Numbered from the stretch's first letter, positions 7,968-15,270 are shown. The stretch is DNA of 64,000 nt from WHSW01 sp963842795 (GCA_963842795.1 CAWJHV010000008.1:43917-107916); one strand, 5' to 3'. Program-made: numbers and translations. Notes: generated by a model not told the origin, from the sequence alone.

Positions 7968-9557
7968 CTAGCAGGCGATCGACGTGTCGGGGCTGCCCTG
8001 TACACAGCCCGTCTCCCGCACCACCCGCCAGCTCGCCGAGGCGAGGTCGAACAGGTACGGGGGCTGCTGGACGGCGAGCCGGTCGTCGTAGGTGTAGTTC
8101 TTCAGATAACCGGTGACCGAGCTGCCGCCCGACGTTGTGCCCACGGTGCCGCGGAAGAGCTGTGCGATCACGCCATTCACGACGAGGCCGCCGCTCGGCG
8201 GGCTGCCGCCGATCGGTGCGCCGCAATCGAAGTTGTCAACGATGAACGAGTGGTTGAGCGCCAGCACCGCGGCGTCGATCCGCAGGCTGCTGAACGTCTG
8301 GCTGCTCACGTTGGACGCAGATCCGCACTGCCCCTGGGTGGTGCCCGAGCGGGTGCTGACGCCGTGCATCACGCGAATGAAGTTGTTGGCGACGAAGCCC
8401 GAGACCGCCGGCCCCGTGAGGTTGGTGGTCACGGAGCCGTCGATGATGATGTCGTTGGCCGCGGCGATCGTCACCGAGGTGCTGTAGTTGCCGGAGATGT
8501 AGACGTTGCCGCAGGTCGAGGTCTTGTCGTAGACGTTCGCCGACTGCGAGAAGTAGGGCGAGTAGCTCGCCGAGCAGGTCCCGCTGGTGACGTAGATGAT
8601 CGGGTCGTTGACCAGGTTCACCGTCTGCGCCGCGCCCCCGCGGACGCTCACGGTGGCCGTGTTCCCATTCAGCGTGATGTCCGTGGTCCCGCTGTAGACC
8701 TTGCCGTCCTGCTGTGCGTACGTGAGCAGCTGGGAGTTGTCAGGTGGCGCGTTGATGAACGGCGCGTTCTCGATCAGATCCCCGTTGAGGACGGCCCGGT
8801 TCTGACAGCCTGAGGTAGGGATCATCCCGGGGGCCGTCGGCGGGCCCGGAGCCGTCGTGAGCACGTTGTCGGTCCCGCCCGGTCTGCCGAAGGTCGGCGC
8901 GCCGCAGATCGAGTACTGGTCCTGGGTGTACATGGGACCGTTCAGCGTGTCGTTGGTGATCCAGCTGATCACCCCGCAGTCCGACGGGCGCCCGTCGCGC
9001 AGGAAGGCCGCGCAGTCCTGCTTGCTCGCCGGGTCGGCGTAGGTGTTGGGGTCGAGCGTCTCGTAGACGGAGTACCAGAGGAAGTCGAGCGGCGAGTCGC
9101 GACGGAAGCTGGCGACGATCGTCCGCGTCGCCTTCGTCGCCCCGCTGGCGTCGGCGACGGTCCCGGTGAACTTCATCCGGAAGGTCCCGGTGGCGAAGTC
9201 GATCATCGTCCCCACCGGGCTCGCCGTGTTACAGGTGGAGGCCCCGTTCGACGGCACCGGCGCGTAGGAGTATTTGGTCGTGCTCGGGCCGCCCGGGACC
9301 TTGATCGCCGCCTGCGTGGGACACGTCTGCCAGAGCTCGGTGTTCTTGTTCAGCTTGTAGACGAAGTTGGCGAGGCCGGCGCGCGCCGCGTAGTAGGCGC
9401 GCTTGCCGTCGACATCGTGCTGCGTGTTGCCGATGTCCCCGTTGGCGGCGACGAAGGCGGCGGCGATCATCAGCGTGGTCACGGTGAGCACGATCAGCGC
9501 CAGCAGCATCGTGAAGCCGTCCTCGGCGGCCGCTCTCGTGCGCAGGATCACGCGCAT
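7968..9557 (-). CDS. PilX/GspK-like large minor pilin lacking Glu5
   Basis: A 529-residue prepilin-like protein. The leader ends in EDG and is followed by the hydrophobic stretch FTMLLALIVLTVTTLMIAAAF. Cleavage after G14 would leave Phe1, but position 5 is Leu instead of the conserved Glu, as in GspK/PilK-type tip pseudopilins. A PilX-type N-terminal region (AYYAARAGLANFVYKL) is followed by a large Ser/Thr/Gly/Asn-rich extracellular part with about ten cysteines and repeated TV/IT strands resembling a beta-helix. The ATG overlaps the end of the upstream PilW-like gene by 10 bases. It probably sits at the pilus tip and primes assembly or binds surfaces; this is inference from the family. Confidence 0.82.
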   Translation of the reverse strand: MRVILRTRAAAEDGFTMLLALIVLTVTTLMIAAAFVAANGDIGNTQHDVDGKRAYYAARAGLANFVYKLNKNTELWQTCPTQAAIKVPGGPSTTKYSYAPVPSNGASTCNTASPVGTMIDFATGTFRMKFTGTVADASGATKATRTIVASFRRDSPLDFLWYSVYETLDPNTYADPASKQDCAAFLRDGRPSDCGVISWITNDTLNGPMYTQDQYSICGAPTFGRPGGTDNVLTTAPGPPTAPGMIPTSGCQNRAVLNGDLIENAPFINAPPDNSQLLTYAQQDGKVYSGTTDITLNGNTATVSVRGGAAQTVNLVNDPIIYVTSGTCSASYSPYFSQSANVYDKTSTCGNVYISGNYSTSVTIAAANDIIIDGSVTTNLTGPAVSGFVANNFIRVMHGVSTRSGTTQGQCGSASNVSSQTFSSLRIDAAVLALNHSFIVDNFDCGAPIGGSPPSGGLVVNGVIAQLFRGTVGTTSGGSSVTGYLKNYTYDDRLAVQQPPYLFDLASASWRVVRETGCVQGSPDTSIAC

Positions 9558-10447
9558 GGCGGCACCGTCGGCAGGTTGCCCTCGCTGGGGACCGGCGTGA
9601 GGCGCAGGACGACCGTGTCCTGCATCGTCACCGGGTTCTCGATCGTCGTGTTGTCGCCGAGCTTGCCGGCGGCGCCGGCCTCGAGCGTGATCGTCACCGC
9701 GGAGATCAGCTTCGCGTCCGCGGCAGACAGCCCGCTGGTGGCGGGCGCGCGGCTGCGGTCGGCGGCCGAGTTGTAGGGGATCGTGTTCGCCGGCACGGCG
9801 CCCCCCGCGCTGGTGGTCACCCCCGTCGGCAGCGTCGCGGTCCCGTCGAGCAGGATCATGAACGGGTTCCCCGCGGCGTCCAGGTACTGGTTGCCGGTCT
9901 GGTCGGCCGCGATCCCGTACTTGTAGTAGCGGAAGATCGGGGTCGTGCCGACCCTGGCCGCGTGATCGAGGAGCACGCGGCTGGCCGAGGCGGTGGACGA
10001 GAAGGTCCAGTTCGGCGCCGTGCCGCCGGTCACGGGGTACGTCCTGTCGATCAGCGATCCGGTGGGCTTCCCGGCGTCCTGGGTCCAGTTGATCACGTGC
10101 AGCTCCGGGGTCAGGCTCGCCGCGGAACCGAACTTGGAGACGAACGCGATCTGGTTGTCGGTGCTCCCGAGGGTCGGCTTGCTCGCGTCGTAGGGCTGGA
10201 TCGGGGTCACGTTCTCCGAGACGCAGCTCGAGCGCAGCCGGGTCTCGATCAGCCCCATGGCCGCCCGGGCGCGCTGGGTCGCGTCGACCTTCGCGAACAC
10301 CCTCGTCGTCTGGCGCAGGGTCAGGTCCTGAAAAGCGAACAGGGCCAGGGCAACGACGATCGAGCAGAGCAGGACCACCAACAGCTCGGTCAAGGTGAAC
10401 CCGGACTCGTCGGTGCGGATCCGGCGGAGGACGGCCCGCGCGCCCAT
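9548..10447 (-). CDS. PilW-like minor pilin
   Basis: A 299-residue prepilin. I choose ATG 10447 because the protein then begins MGARAVLRRIRTDESG, a type III leader, followed by FTLTELLVVLLCSIVVALALFAF with Glu5 present. The much longer frame upstream is a shadow of the PilV-like gene. The region after the helix (TRVFAKVDATQRARAAMGLIETRLRSSC) is typical of PilW/GspJ-type minor pilins. The ATG overlaps the stop of the preceding gene (TGATG), and its own stop lies inside the next gene's start region. It should be processed by PilD and enter the pilus as a minor subunit. Confidence 0.85.
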   Translation of the reverse strand: MGARAVLRRIRTDESGFTLTELLVVLLCSIVVALALFAFQDLTLRQTTRVFAKVDATQRARAAMGLIETRLRSSCVSENVTPIQPYDASKPTLGSTDNQIAFVSKFGSAASLTPELHVINWTQDAGKPTGSLIDRTYPVTGGTAPNWTFSSTASASRVLLDHAARVGTTPIFRYYKYGIAADQTGNQYLDAAGNPFMILLDGTATLPTGVTTSAGGAVPANTIPYNSAADRSRAPATSGLSAADAKLISAVTITLEAGAAGKLGDNTTIENPVTMQDTVVLRLTPVPSEGNLPTVPPCA

Positions 10448-11808
10448 CAGCAGAACCCCGAGGTGGTGGGCGTCGTGTTCGAGATCGCGACCGCGTTCGA
10501 GTTCTGCGCCGTGAAATTCGTGTTCGCGCGGTTGGAGATCGTGAACTTGCGGAAGTTGCCCGGGTTCGTCGTGCTGGTGCCCTGGAACTGGTAGTCGGCG
10601 CAGATCGAGTACGTGCCGTAGGGCTGTCCCGGGAACCGCAGCCATCCGCCCGTGGTCGACGCGTAGGTGCTCAGGACCTCCGGCTGCCAGGTCTGACCGC
10701 AGCTGTCCGTGAGCTCGACGTGCGCCGGTCTGACCCGGGTTCCGCCATAGGTGACGTCGACCAGCATCGCGGGCAGTCGGACCGCGGAGGTGCCGGTCGC
10801 GCTCCCCGTCAGCCCCGGCCCGACGGTGACGTTCCGCTGATTCGCAGTCAACGGGGGCTTCGCTGCCGCGCAGCTGCCGGCCCAGACCGTGTAGTTGTTG
10901 GCGTAGTTGCCGGGGGTCGAGACCATGAACGGGAACAGGGTCTGGGGCGTCGTGATCGAGCTCGCCGGCGAGCCCGGGGTGGTCACCCCCGGCGTCGCCA
11001 TGCCGGCGTTGAACCAAGAGAGCGACGGCGCGAGCTGGTTCGGAATGGTCGTCGACCCGATCGTGGTGCTGAAGCCCGCGGTCGCCCGGCCCGCCTGCCC
11101 GAGCGTGAACTGCGCCGTGGACGTGTTGCCCGCGGTCGTGGTCAGGCTCTGCGCCGGCGAGGCGTTGCCGTCCTTGTCGACGTAGCCCGCGAGCGCGGGC
11201 GTCGCCGTGTAGTCGCCCACCGGCAGCACGCTGAAGATCGTGCATCCCTCCGCGTCCGTGGTTCCGAAGCGCCTCACCGCCGAGTTGTTGGGCTGCGCCC
11301 CGGCGACGTCGATCTTGACTCCCGAGACGGCGGCGGCGTCCTGGTTGAGCACCTTGGCGAGCAGCGAGCCACCGGCGCGCGGCGTGACGACGCTCTGCAC
11401 CAGGACGGGCACCCCCTTGTTGGCCACCCAGTCGACGCTGGATTCGACCTTCGCGTAGTCGGCGGCCGCCCCGGAGCTCGAGCAGCTCGCGGAGTCCGCT
11501 GACTGGCTCAGGAACTGACCCTTGGACGTGACCTCATACGGGACGTTGTCGAGGGTCACGGTCCGAGTCTGGTCCAGGGTGAAGATCTGGTCGCCCGACA
11601 GCCCCTTGATCCGCTCCTGGTCGGCCGCGGCGACGCCGTAGGCCTGCGAGCGGGCGCGCTGGTCGGCGGTGGTCCTTCCCGCCGCGTCGAGCCCGACGAG
11701 CGTGAGCGCGATCAGCCCCGTCATCAGGCAGGTCACGATGACCTCGACGATCGTCATCCCGTCGTCGGCCGCGACTGACTCGCGAAGTCTCAATACAGGC
11801 GTAAGCAC
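10447..11808 (-). CDS. PilV-like minor pilin with a carboxypeptidase-regulatory-like domain
   Basis: A 453-residue prepilin with leader MLTPVLRLRESVAADDG, cut before MTIVEVIVTCLMTGLIALTLVGL (Met1, Glu5). The following part (QERIKGLSGDQIFTL) fits PilV/GspI-type minor pilins. After about residue 120 it becomes an elaborate extracellular region. At about 155-245 there is a transthyretin-like/CarboxypepD_reg module (LLAKVLNQDAAAVSGVKIDV then GCTIFSVLPVGDYTATPALAGY), and a second such module at about 340-420. Many minor pilins of this type are under 200 residues, so it is enlarged and may carry binding domains. It lies 104 bases after pilA, beyond a strong hairpin. Confidence 0.82.
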   Translation of the reverse strand: MLTPVLRLRESVAADDGMTIVEVIVTCLMTGLIALTLVGLDAAGRTTADQRARSQAYGVAAADQERIKGLSGDQIFTLDQTRTVTLDNVPYEVTSKGQFLSQSADSASCSSSGAAADYAKVESSVDWVANKGVPVLVQSVVTPRAGGSLLAKVLNQDAAAVSGVKIDVAGAQPNNSAVRRFGTTDAEGCTIFSVLPVGDYTATPALAGYVDKDGNASPAQSLTTTAGNTSTAQFTLGQAGRATAGFSTTIGSTTIPNQLAPSLSWFNAGMATPGVTTPGSPASSITTPQTLFPFMVSTPGNYANNYTVWAGSCAAAKPPLTANQRNVTVGPGLTGSATGTSAVRLPAMLVDVTYGGTRVRPAHVELTDSCGQTWQPEVLSTYASTTGGWLRFPGQPYGTYSICADYQFQGTSTTNPGNFRKFTISNRANTNFTAQNSNAVAISNTTPTTSGFC

Positions 11809-11855
11809 TAAATCAACCTCTCGCGTGGAATCGGCATTCCCAAGCGGATGCTTGA

Positions 11856-11893
11856 ACGAGGAGAGGGCGGCCGACTGGCCGCCCTCTCGTCGT
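11856..11893 (-). terminator. Strong hairpin between pilA and the PilV-like gene
   Basis: A 12-bp perfect stem (GAGAGGGCGGCC / GGCCGCCCTCTC) with a four-base loop, extended by 4 bp after one mismatch. It starts 19 bases after the pilA stop. No T-tract follows on the minus strand, so it is more likely a partial terminator or an RNA-stabilising processing hairpin than a full stop. That would give much more pilA than minor pilin mRNA. Confidence 0.7.
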
Positions 11894-11912
11894 CAGTCCG
11901 AATTGCTCCGGG

Positions 11913-12398
11913 TTAGTTCCAGGTACCGGTGGTACCGGTGAGGTTGGAGCAACCGCCCGCGTTGGAGGCCGAAGCCACCGTGCAGGGATAGGTCAGCGTC
12001 CCGTCGTCGGCACGGACGATCCTGTACGTGTTGCCCGTGGTCTTGGCGACGAAGGCGACGGTGTAGCCCTTACCGCTGGCCGTGACCGTCGGAGCGACCG
12101 GGCAGCCGTTCGCGGCGCCCGCGCAAGCGGTCGTCGAGATCGTCGGCTCGATTCCGTTCAGCTTGGCGAGGGTCGCGGTCGAATACGAACCGCTGTTGTC
12201 GGTCGCGAACGTCTCCATCGCGGTCTGCATCGTGCGGACCGCTTCCTTGCCGCTCGCATCGTTGGCCTTGTCGCGCTGGTTGAAGAACGCCGGGATGGCG
12301 ATCGCGGCCAGCAGGCCGATGATCAGCATCACGACCAGGAGCTCGACCAGCGTGAAGCCGGATTCGCTCTGGGCCCTGACGCGCAACTTGGTGAGCAT
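11913..12398 (-). CDS. pilA: Major type IV pilin PilA
   Basis: A 161-residue prepilin. The start at ATG 12398 is fixed by a near-perfect Shine-Dalgarno (AGGAGG, 5 bases upstream) and by the short leader MLTKLRVRAQSESG. Cleavage before FTLVELLVVMLIIGLLAAIAI gives a classic class III/type IVa pilin helix with Glu5. The globular part (about 125 residues) has DASGKEAVRTMQTAMETFATDNSGSY, usual in actinobacterial and Gram-positive pilins, and four cysteines able to form two disulfides. It is first in the pilus operon and is preceded by a c-di-GMP riboswitch leader. It is therefore the likely main fibre subunit and main regulatory target. Confidence 0.95.
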   Translation of the reverse strand: MLTKLRVRAQSESGFTLVELLVVMLIIGLLAAIAIPAFFNQRDKANDASGKEAVRTMQTAMETFATDNSGSYSTATLAKLNGIEPTISTTACAGAANGCPVAPTVTASGKGYTVAFVAKTTGNTYRIVRADDGTLTYPCTVASASNAGGCSNLTGTTGTWN

Positions 12399-12440
12399 AG
12401 GAACCTCCTGGGTACCTAGTTTTCGCTTGCGCCAGAGCCC

Positions 12441-12458
12441 CGGGTTTTTTCTTACCCG
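12441..12458 (-). promoter_or_regulatory. Small hairpin in the pilA leader, possible expression platform
   Basis: The stem CGGGT/ACCCG encloses an eight-base A-rich loop. It lies 15 bases downstream of the aptamer's closing stem and about 40 bases before the pilA start. It is G/C-rich without a following U-run, so it is not a clear intrinsic terminator. How ligand binding is turned into a change in expression cannot be read with certainty. Confidence 0.4.
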
Positions 12459-12473
12459 TCGGAAGTCTTCTGA

Positions 12474-12558
12474 CCCCGGTGGTAGCCCGGCCGGCTCCTG
12501 TTGGAGCCCCGTGGCTTTGCGCCCCCGCCTTGCAGCAGGTTTGCCTTTATCACCGAGG
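12474..12558 (-). promoter_or_regulatory. Cyclic-di-GMP class I (GEMM-I) riboswitch
   Basis: Read on the minus strand, all conserved GEMM-I elements occur in order. The closing stem is CCTCGGTG pairing with CACCGGGG (8 bp, one G-U). Next comes the invariant GGCAAACC, a short stem capped by a GCAA tetraloop, then GCGCAAAGCCACGGGG, a hairpin GGCTCC-AACA-GGAGCC, and the 3' GGGCTACC. The base aligned with G20 of the Vibrio Vc2 aptamer is G, as in c-di-GMP sensors. In the cGAMP-specific GEMM-Ib subgroup (Geobacter) it is A. The aptamer ends 76 bases before the pilA start, so the ligand should tune pilA expression. Whether it switches on or off is not evident. Confidence 0.93.
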
Positions 12559-12577
12559 CACTGGCCTTCAGGCGAGT

Positions 12578-12605
12578 TCATCGGGCGGCCCCGGTGGAAG
12601 CTTTA
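12578..12605 (-). promoter_or_regulatory. Sigma-28 (FliA/WhiG)-like promoter upstream of the pilA riboswitch
   Basis: The minus strand reads TAAAGCTT, 12 bases, CCCGATGA. The flagellar/WhiG-type consensus is TAAA, 15-16 bases, GCCGATAA, so the -35 is near perfect and the -10 matches 6 of 8. A start about 7 bases downstream would place the RNA 5' end about 13 bases before the aptamer's first stem, an appropriate position. This is a motif match only. Confidence 0.6.
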
Positions 12606-12700
12606 GCCCGACTGAGGGGTATATCCGTCCGCCGTGGGGGCCAGCACCTATGAGCGGCGGTGCCTTGCCCGCTCGCGGCCGGCGCCCGGATGGCCGCCTC

Positions 12701-12706
12701 TAAGCT
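12701..12706 (+). promoter_or_regulatory. -10 element (TAAGCT) for a probable leaderless mRNA
   Basis: TAAGCT is followed by six bases and then the GTG of the cupredoxin-like gene, so transcription would start at or next to the start codon. The gene has no Shine-Dalgarno. The same spacing recurs at four other genes in the window. Confidence 0.5.
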
Positions 12707-12712
12707 CCGACC

Positions 12713-13195
12713 GTGGCCGCCCGCCGACTGATCCTGGTGATGCTCGCGCTGCTCGTCCTCTCGAGCATCGCCGCCGCCCTGATCCCGGTCGACCGCGATC
12801 GCCCGAGCCCGCGCGAGGCGGCTTCGACGCGGGCCGCCGAGCCCCGCATCCCCGCCGGAACATTCGTCCATAAAACGATCGCCGCCGAGGCTTCGAAGCC
12901 GGTGCGGATCGCGCTCGACGTCGGCGATCAGCTCGAGCTCGCCGTCACCTCCAAGCGTCCGGGCCAGGTCGAGATCGCCGCCTTCGGCGAGTTGGACGAC
13001 GTCGACCCCGACTTCCCCGCGCACTTCGACCTGCTGGCGCTCGAGCCCGGCACCTTCGGCGTCCGCCTCGTCGACCGGCGCAAAATCGCCCGGATCGAGG
13101 TCGCGGCCCCCGATCAGCCCAAGGACGGAAGCTCGAACGACGAGCCGGGCTCGAGTAACGCGGGCTCGACGTCGGGCGCGAGCTCGGCGAGCTGA
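12713..13195 (+). CDS. Membrane-anchored or secreted cupredoxin-like protein of unknown function
   Basis: A 160-residue protein with a GTG start. Residues about 6-23 (ILVMLALLVLSSIAAALI) are a signal peptide or membrane anchor. A domain at about 45-130 has the pattern of a small beta-sandwich (GDQLELAVTSKRPGQVEI, then FDLLALEPGTFGVRLVDRRKIARIEV), similar to EfeO/cupredoxin-like periplasmic domains. I see no obvious His/Cys/Met copper ligand set, so metal binding is doubtful. A Ser/Gly/Asn-rich tail follows. The last 82 bases overlap the convergent metallo-hydrolase gene. It is divergent from pilA and shares its upstream region. The specific function is unknown. Confidence 0.65.
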   Translation: MAARRLILVMLALLVLSSIAAALIPVDRDRPSPREAASTRAAEPRIPAGTFVHKTIAAEASKPVRIALDVGDQLELAVTSKRPGQVEIAAFGELDDVDPDFPAHFDLLALEPGTFGVRLVDRRKIARIEVAAPDQPKDGSSNDEPGSSNAGSTSGASSAS

Positions 13196-13884
13196 TCGAC
13201 GAAGCGCCGCGCGGGCTCGTTGGAGAGCCCCTGGGCGCGGTGGAGCAGGTCGCGGCGGATCAGCGTGCCCCAGTGGATCGGGATCGCGACCCGCGGCCGC
13301 AGCATCGCCGCGGCCTGGGCGGCGCGGCGGGGATCGAGGTGGCCGCTGCCCACCTTCGGCCCCCACCCGGCGACCGGCAGCAGGGCGACGTCGAGGTCGC
13401 CGAGGTCCTCCATGCCGGCGAAGAGATCGGTGTCGCCGGCGAAGTAGATCCGTCGGCCCCCCGCTTCGATCAGGTAGCCGAGCGCGTCCACACGGGGCCC
13501 GACCTTGAACCGCCGGCCCTCGTGCACCGCCGCGGTCGCGACGACCTCGGCGGCGCCTATGCGCGTGCGCTCACCGGCCCGCAGCTCGACTGTATGCGTG
13601 AGCCGGCGCCGGCGCACGGTGCGCCCGCCGCCCGCGGGCACGACGATCGGCACCCCCGCGCCGACCCGCCGCAACGAGGGAAAGTCGAGGTGGTCGTGGT
13701 GCAGATGGGAGATCAGCACCCCGTCGATCGCGCGACCGACCTCGGCCGCGGGCTCGGTGCCGTGGCGGTGGATGATCCACAGCAGCCTTTCGCGCAGGAC
13801 CGGATCGGTGAGCAGCCGGACGCCGCCGAGCTCGATCAGCACCGTCGCGTGGCCGACGTAGGTGATCCGCTCGGGGGCGCTCAA
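13114..13884 (-). CDS. Metallo-beta-lactamase-fold hydrolase (UlaG/RomA-like)
   Basis: I place the start at TTG 13884, 10 bases after the stop of the preceding small gene. The product (256 residues) then begins LSAPERITYVGHATVLIELGG, typical of the UlaG/YhfI group. The frame upstream merely shadows the small membrane protein. The metal motif LISHLHHDHLD (HxHxDH) is intact, as are GGRRIYFAGDTDLF and a late histidine in PIHWGTL. These proteins hydrolyse varied substrates such as lactones, phosphodiesters and N-acyl-phosphatidylethanolamine; the substrate cannot be told here. The 3' end overlaps the convergent gene by 82 bases. Confidence 0.83.
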   Translation of the reverse strand: MSAPERITYVGHATVLIELGGVRLLTDPVLRERLLWIIHRHGTEPAAEVGRAIDGVLISHLHHDHLDFPSLRRVGAGVPIVVPAGGGRTVRRRRLTHTVELRAGERTRIGAAEVVATAAVHEGRRFKVGPRVDALGYLIEAGGRRIYFAGDTDLFAGMEDLGDLDVALLPVAGWGPKVGSGHLDPRRAAQAAAMLRPRVAIPIHWGTLIRRDLLHRAQGLSNEPARRFVDQLAELAPDVEPALLEPGSSFELPSLG

Positions 13885-13894
13885 CCGTGGGCGC

Positions 13895-14164
13895 TCAGCG
13901 GCGACTGAGGCGCCCGCTCTGGGAGTAGGCGCTGAGGTCGATGACGAACGCGAGCCCGACGATGAACCACTCGAATCCGTAGACGCGGTTCTCGGAGCTG
14001 TACATGACCGCGTAGGCGAGCGTCGTCCAGGGGAGCAGGAAGAAGCCGATGAAGGGCACGATCCAGCTCTCGTAGGCCCGGTCGAGGAGGTTGCCGAACA
14101 GCCACAGCGCGATGATCGCGATCCGCGGCGAGAGCAGCGCCAGGAGGACGACGAAGCAGCCCAC
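13895..14164 (-). CDS. Small polytopic membrane protein
   Basis: An 89-residue protein with two to three hydrophobic helices (about 3-22, 36-54 and 68-80) separated by conserved-looking loops (LFGNLLDRAYESWIVPFIG and PWTTLAYAVMYS). Proteins of this size and pattern are common in actinobacteria and have no assigned function. The TGA lies 10 bases before the proposed start of the metallo-hydrolase gene, so the two are probably cotranscribed. Coding is supported by the coherent helix pattern and tight spacing. Confidence 0.65.
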   Translation of the reverse strand: MGCFVVLLALLSPRIAIIALWLFGNLLDRAYESWIVPFIGFFLLPWTTLAYAVMYSSENRVYGFEWFIVGLAFVIDLSAYSQSGRLSRR

Positions 14165-14262
14165 GCGCGAAGCCTACCCGCCCGACGTTCGCGACCGTCG
14201 GGCGGCGAACGCACGAGCGGCGCCGTCCTGGCGCCGCTCGCACGTGTCGCTGACGGCTGGGC

Positions 14263-14796
14263 TCAGCCGCCGATGAACTGCACGTAGACGTCCCTGTCGG
14301 CCGGGTTGCCGTTCGCGGCCAGCCGCGTGACCGTGGCGGCGTCCGTGTACGGCGCGGTGCAGCCGGCGGGCGCGTTGACGACCACTTCGACCGTGGTCGC
14401 CTGGCCGCCGGAACGGGCGACGGTCGCCGTCCCCGCGACCGGCAGCGTGGCCAGGTCGTAACAGATCAGCCCCTCGCCGCCGCTCGAGGTGCCGGCGATC
14501 CCCACCGCGCCGGTCTCCGGGGCGACCGTGTTGCCGTTCTTGTTCACGCGGCCGTAGGCCTGCGCGGGCACCTCGGGGATCACGTCCGAGGCCAGATCCT
14601 TGGCCTTGACCTTGCCGTCGGCGATCTTGCCGCTCTTGACCGCGTCCTTGGCGATCCTCGAGCCGGTGACGGCCTTCTTCGCGATGTCGTTGGTGTTGAT
14701 CGTCTGCGCGGCCACCGCTCCTCCGGTGAACGCGAACACGAGCGCGATCGTGCCGATCAGCACGCCCGGTGTCGGGCGCAGTCTCCTCATCTCCAC
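14263..14796 (-). CDS. Secreted protein of a Solirubrobacterales-type repeat family
   Basis: A 177-residue protein. A strong Shine-Dalgarno (AGGAGG) lies 9 bases before GTG 14796; an ATG two codons later is the alternative. The N-terminus RRLRPTPGVLIGTIALVFAFTGGAVAA is a signal peptide. It is followed by short KxxxDxxK pentapeptide-like repeats (NTNDIAKKAVTGSRIAKDAV, then SGKIADGKVKAKDLA), seen many times per genome in Thermoleophilia. The C-terminal half is a small beta-rich domain with two cysteines. The function of the family is not known to me. It is a useful taxonomic marker. Confidence 0.7.
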   Translation of the reverse strand: MEMRRLRPTPGVLIGTIALVFAFTGGAVAAQTINTNDIAKKAVTGSRIAKDAVKSGKIADGKVKAKDLASDVIPEVPAQAYGRVNKNGNTVAPETGAVGIAGTSSGGEGLICYDLATLPVAGTATVARSGGQATTVEVVVNAPAGCTAPYTDAATVTRLAANGNPADRDVYVQFIGG

Positions 14797-14956
14797 TTGG
14801 TCCCACCTCCTGGGGTCGATTTCAACTCAGGGCCCCCCACCTGCCTCAACACCCCCGACCGGCCCCGGCTGCGGTTGAGGCGAACGTCACGAGCACGTCC
14901 CACGACGACGAGCGGTTAGTGTCGGTTCGTTCCCGGCATACGACGGAGGTGATCCG

Positions 14957-15241
14957 ATGGCGGTTGCGGTGATCATGGAGTTCGAGGGTGCGACCCTTGA
15001 CCAGTACGACCAGATCCTCGAGAAGATGGGGCTCACCGAAGGCGTCGCGCCCCCGGGCGCGCACTTCCACTGGGCCGCCGAGACCGACGACGGGATCCGC
15101 GTCGTCGACGTCTGGGAGGAAAGGGAGGCCTTCGACCGGTTCGCCGAGGAGCAGATCGGCCCCTACAGCCGGGAGGTCGGCCTCGAGGGCGCGCCCTCGA
15201 TCACCTACCACGAGATCCACAACACGCTGAGGGCGGCCTGA
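14957..15241 (+). CDS. Small dimeric alpha/beta-barrel (ABM/EthD-like) protein
   Basis: A 94-residue protein with the start fixed by GGAGGTGATCCG before ATG 14957. The pattern is strand (AVAVIMEFEG), helix (TLDQYDQILEKMG), HFHWAAETDDGIRVVDVWE, helix (REAFDRFAEEQIGP), strand. It matches the ferredoxin-like fold of ABM/Dabb-type proteins, which include small monooxygenases and many uncharacterised stress proteins. No cofactor motif is visible. It lies 29 bases upstream of rocD in the same direction. Function is unassigned. Confidence 0.75.
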   Translation: MAVAVIMEFEGATLDQYDQILEKMGLTEGVAPPGAHFHWAAETDDGIRVVDVWEEREAFDRFAEEQIGPYSREVGLEGAPSITYHEIHNTLRAA

Positions 15242-15270
15242 GCGATCGGGTCGCCATTGGACCCGGTCGC

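Larger units (their letters stand above)
12399..12712 (-). other. pilA leader and regulatory region (no gene)
   Basis: From the pilA start outward, this non-coding stretch holds a Shine-Dalgarno, a small A-rich-loop hairpin (12441-12458), a class-I c-di-GMP aptamer (12474-12558) and a sigma-28/WhiG-like promoter (12578-12605). On the other strand it also holds the promoter of the divergent cupredoxin-like gene (12701-12706). The open frame that extends pilA upstream to 12581 crosses the aptamer and is not coding. Confidence 0.85.

Noticed and set aside
12441..12458. Intrinsic terminator downstream of the riboswitch
   Set aside because: The A-rich part is in the loop and no U-run follows the stem, so a standard terminator is not supported.
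12474..12558. Reading the pilA aptamer as a cGAMP (GEMM-Ib) sensor
   Set aside because: The specificity base aligned to Vc2 position 20 is G; Geobacter cGAMP sensors have A there. The alignment was made by eye, so this is a preference rather than proof.
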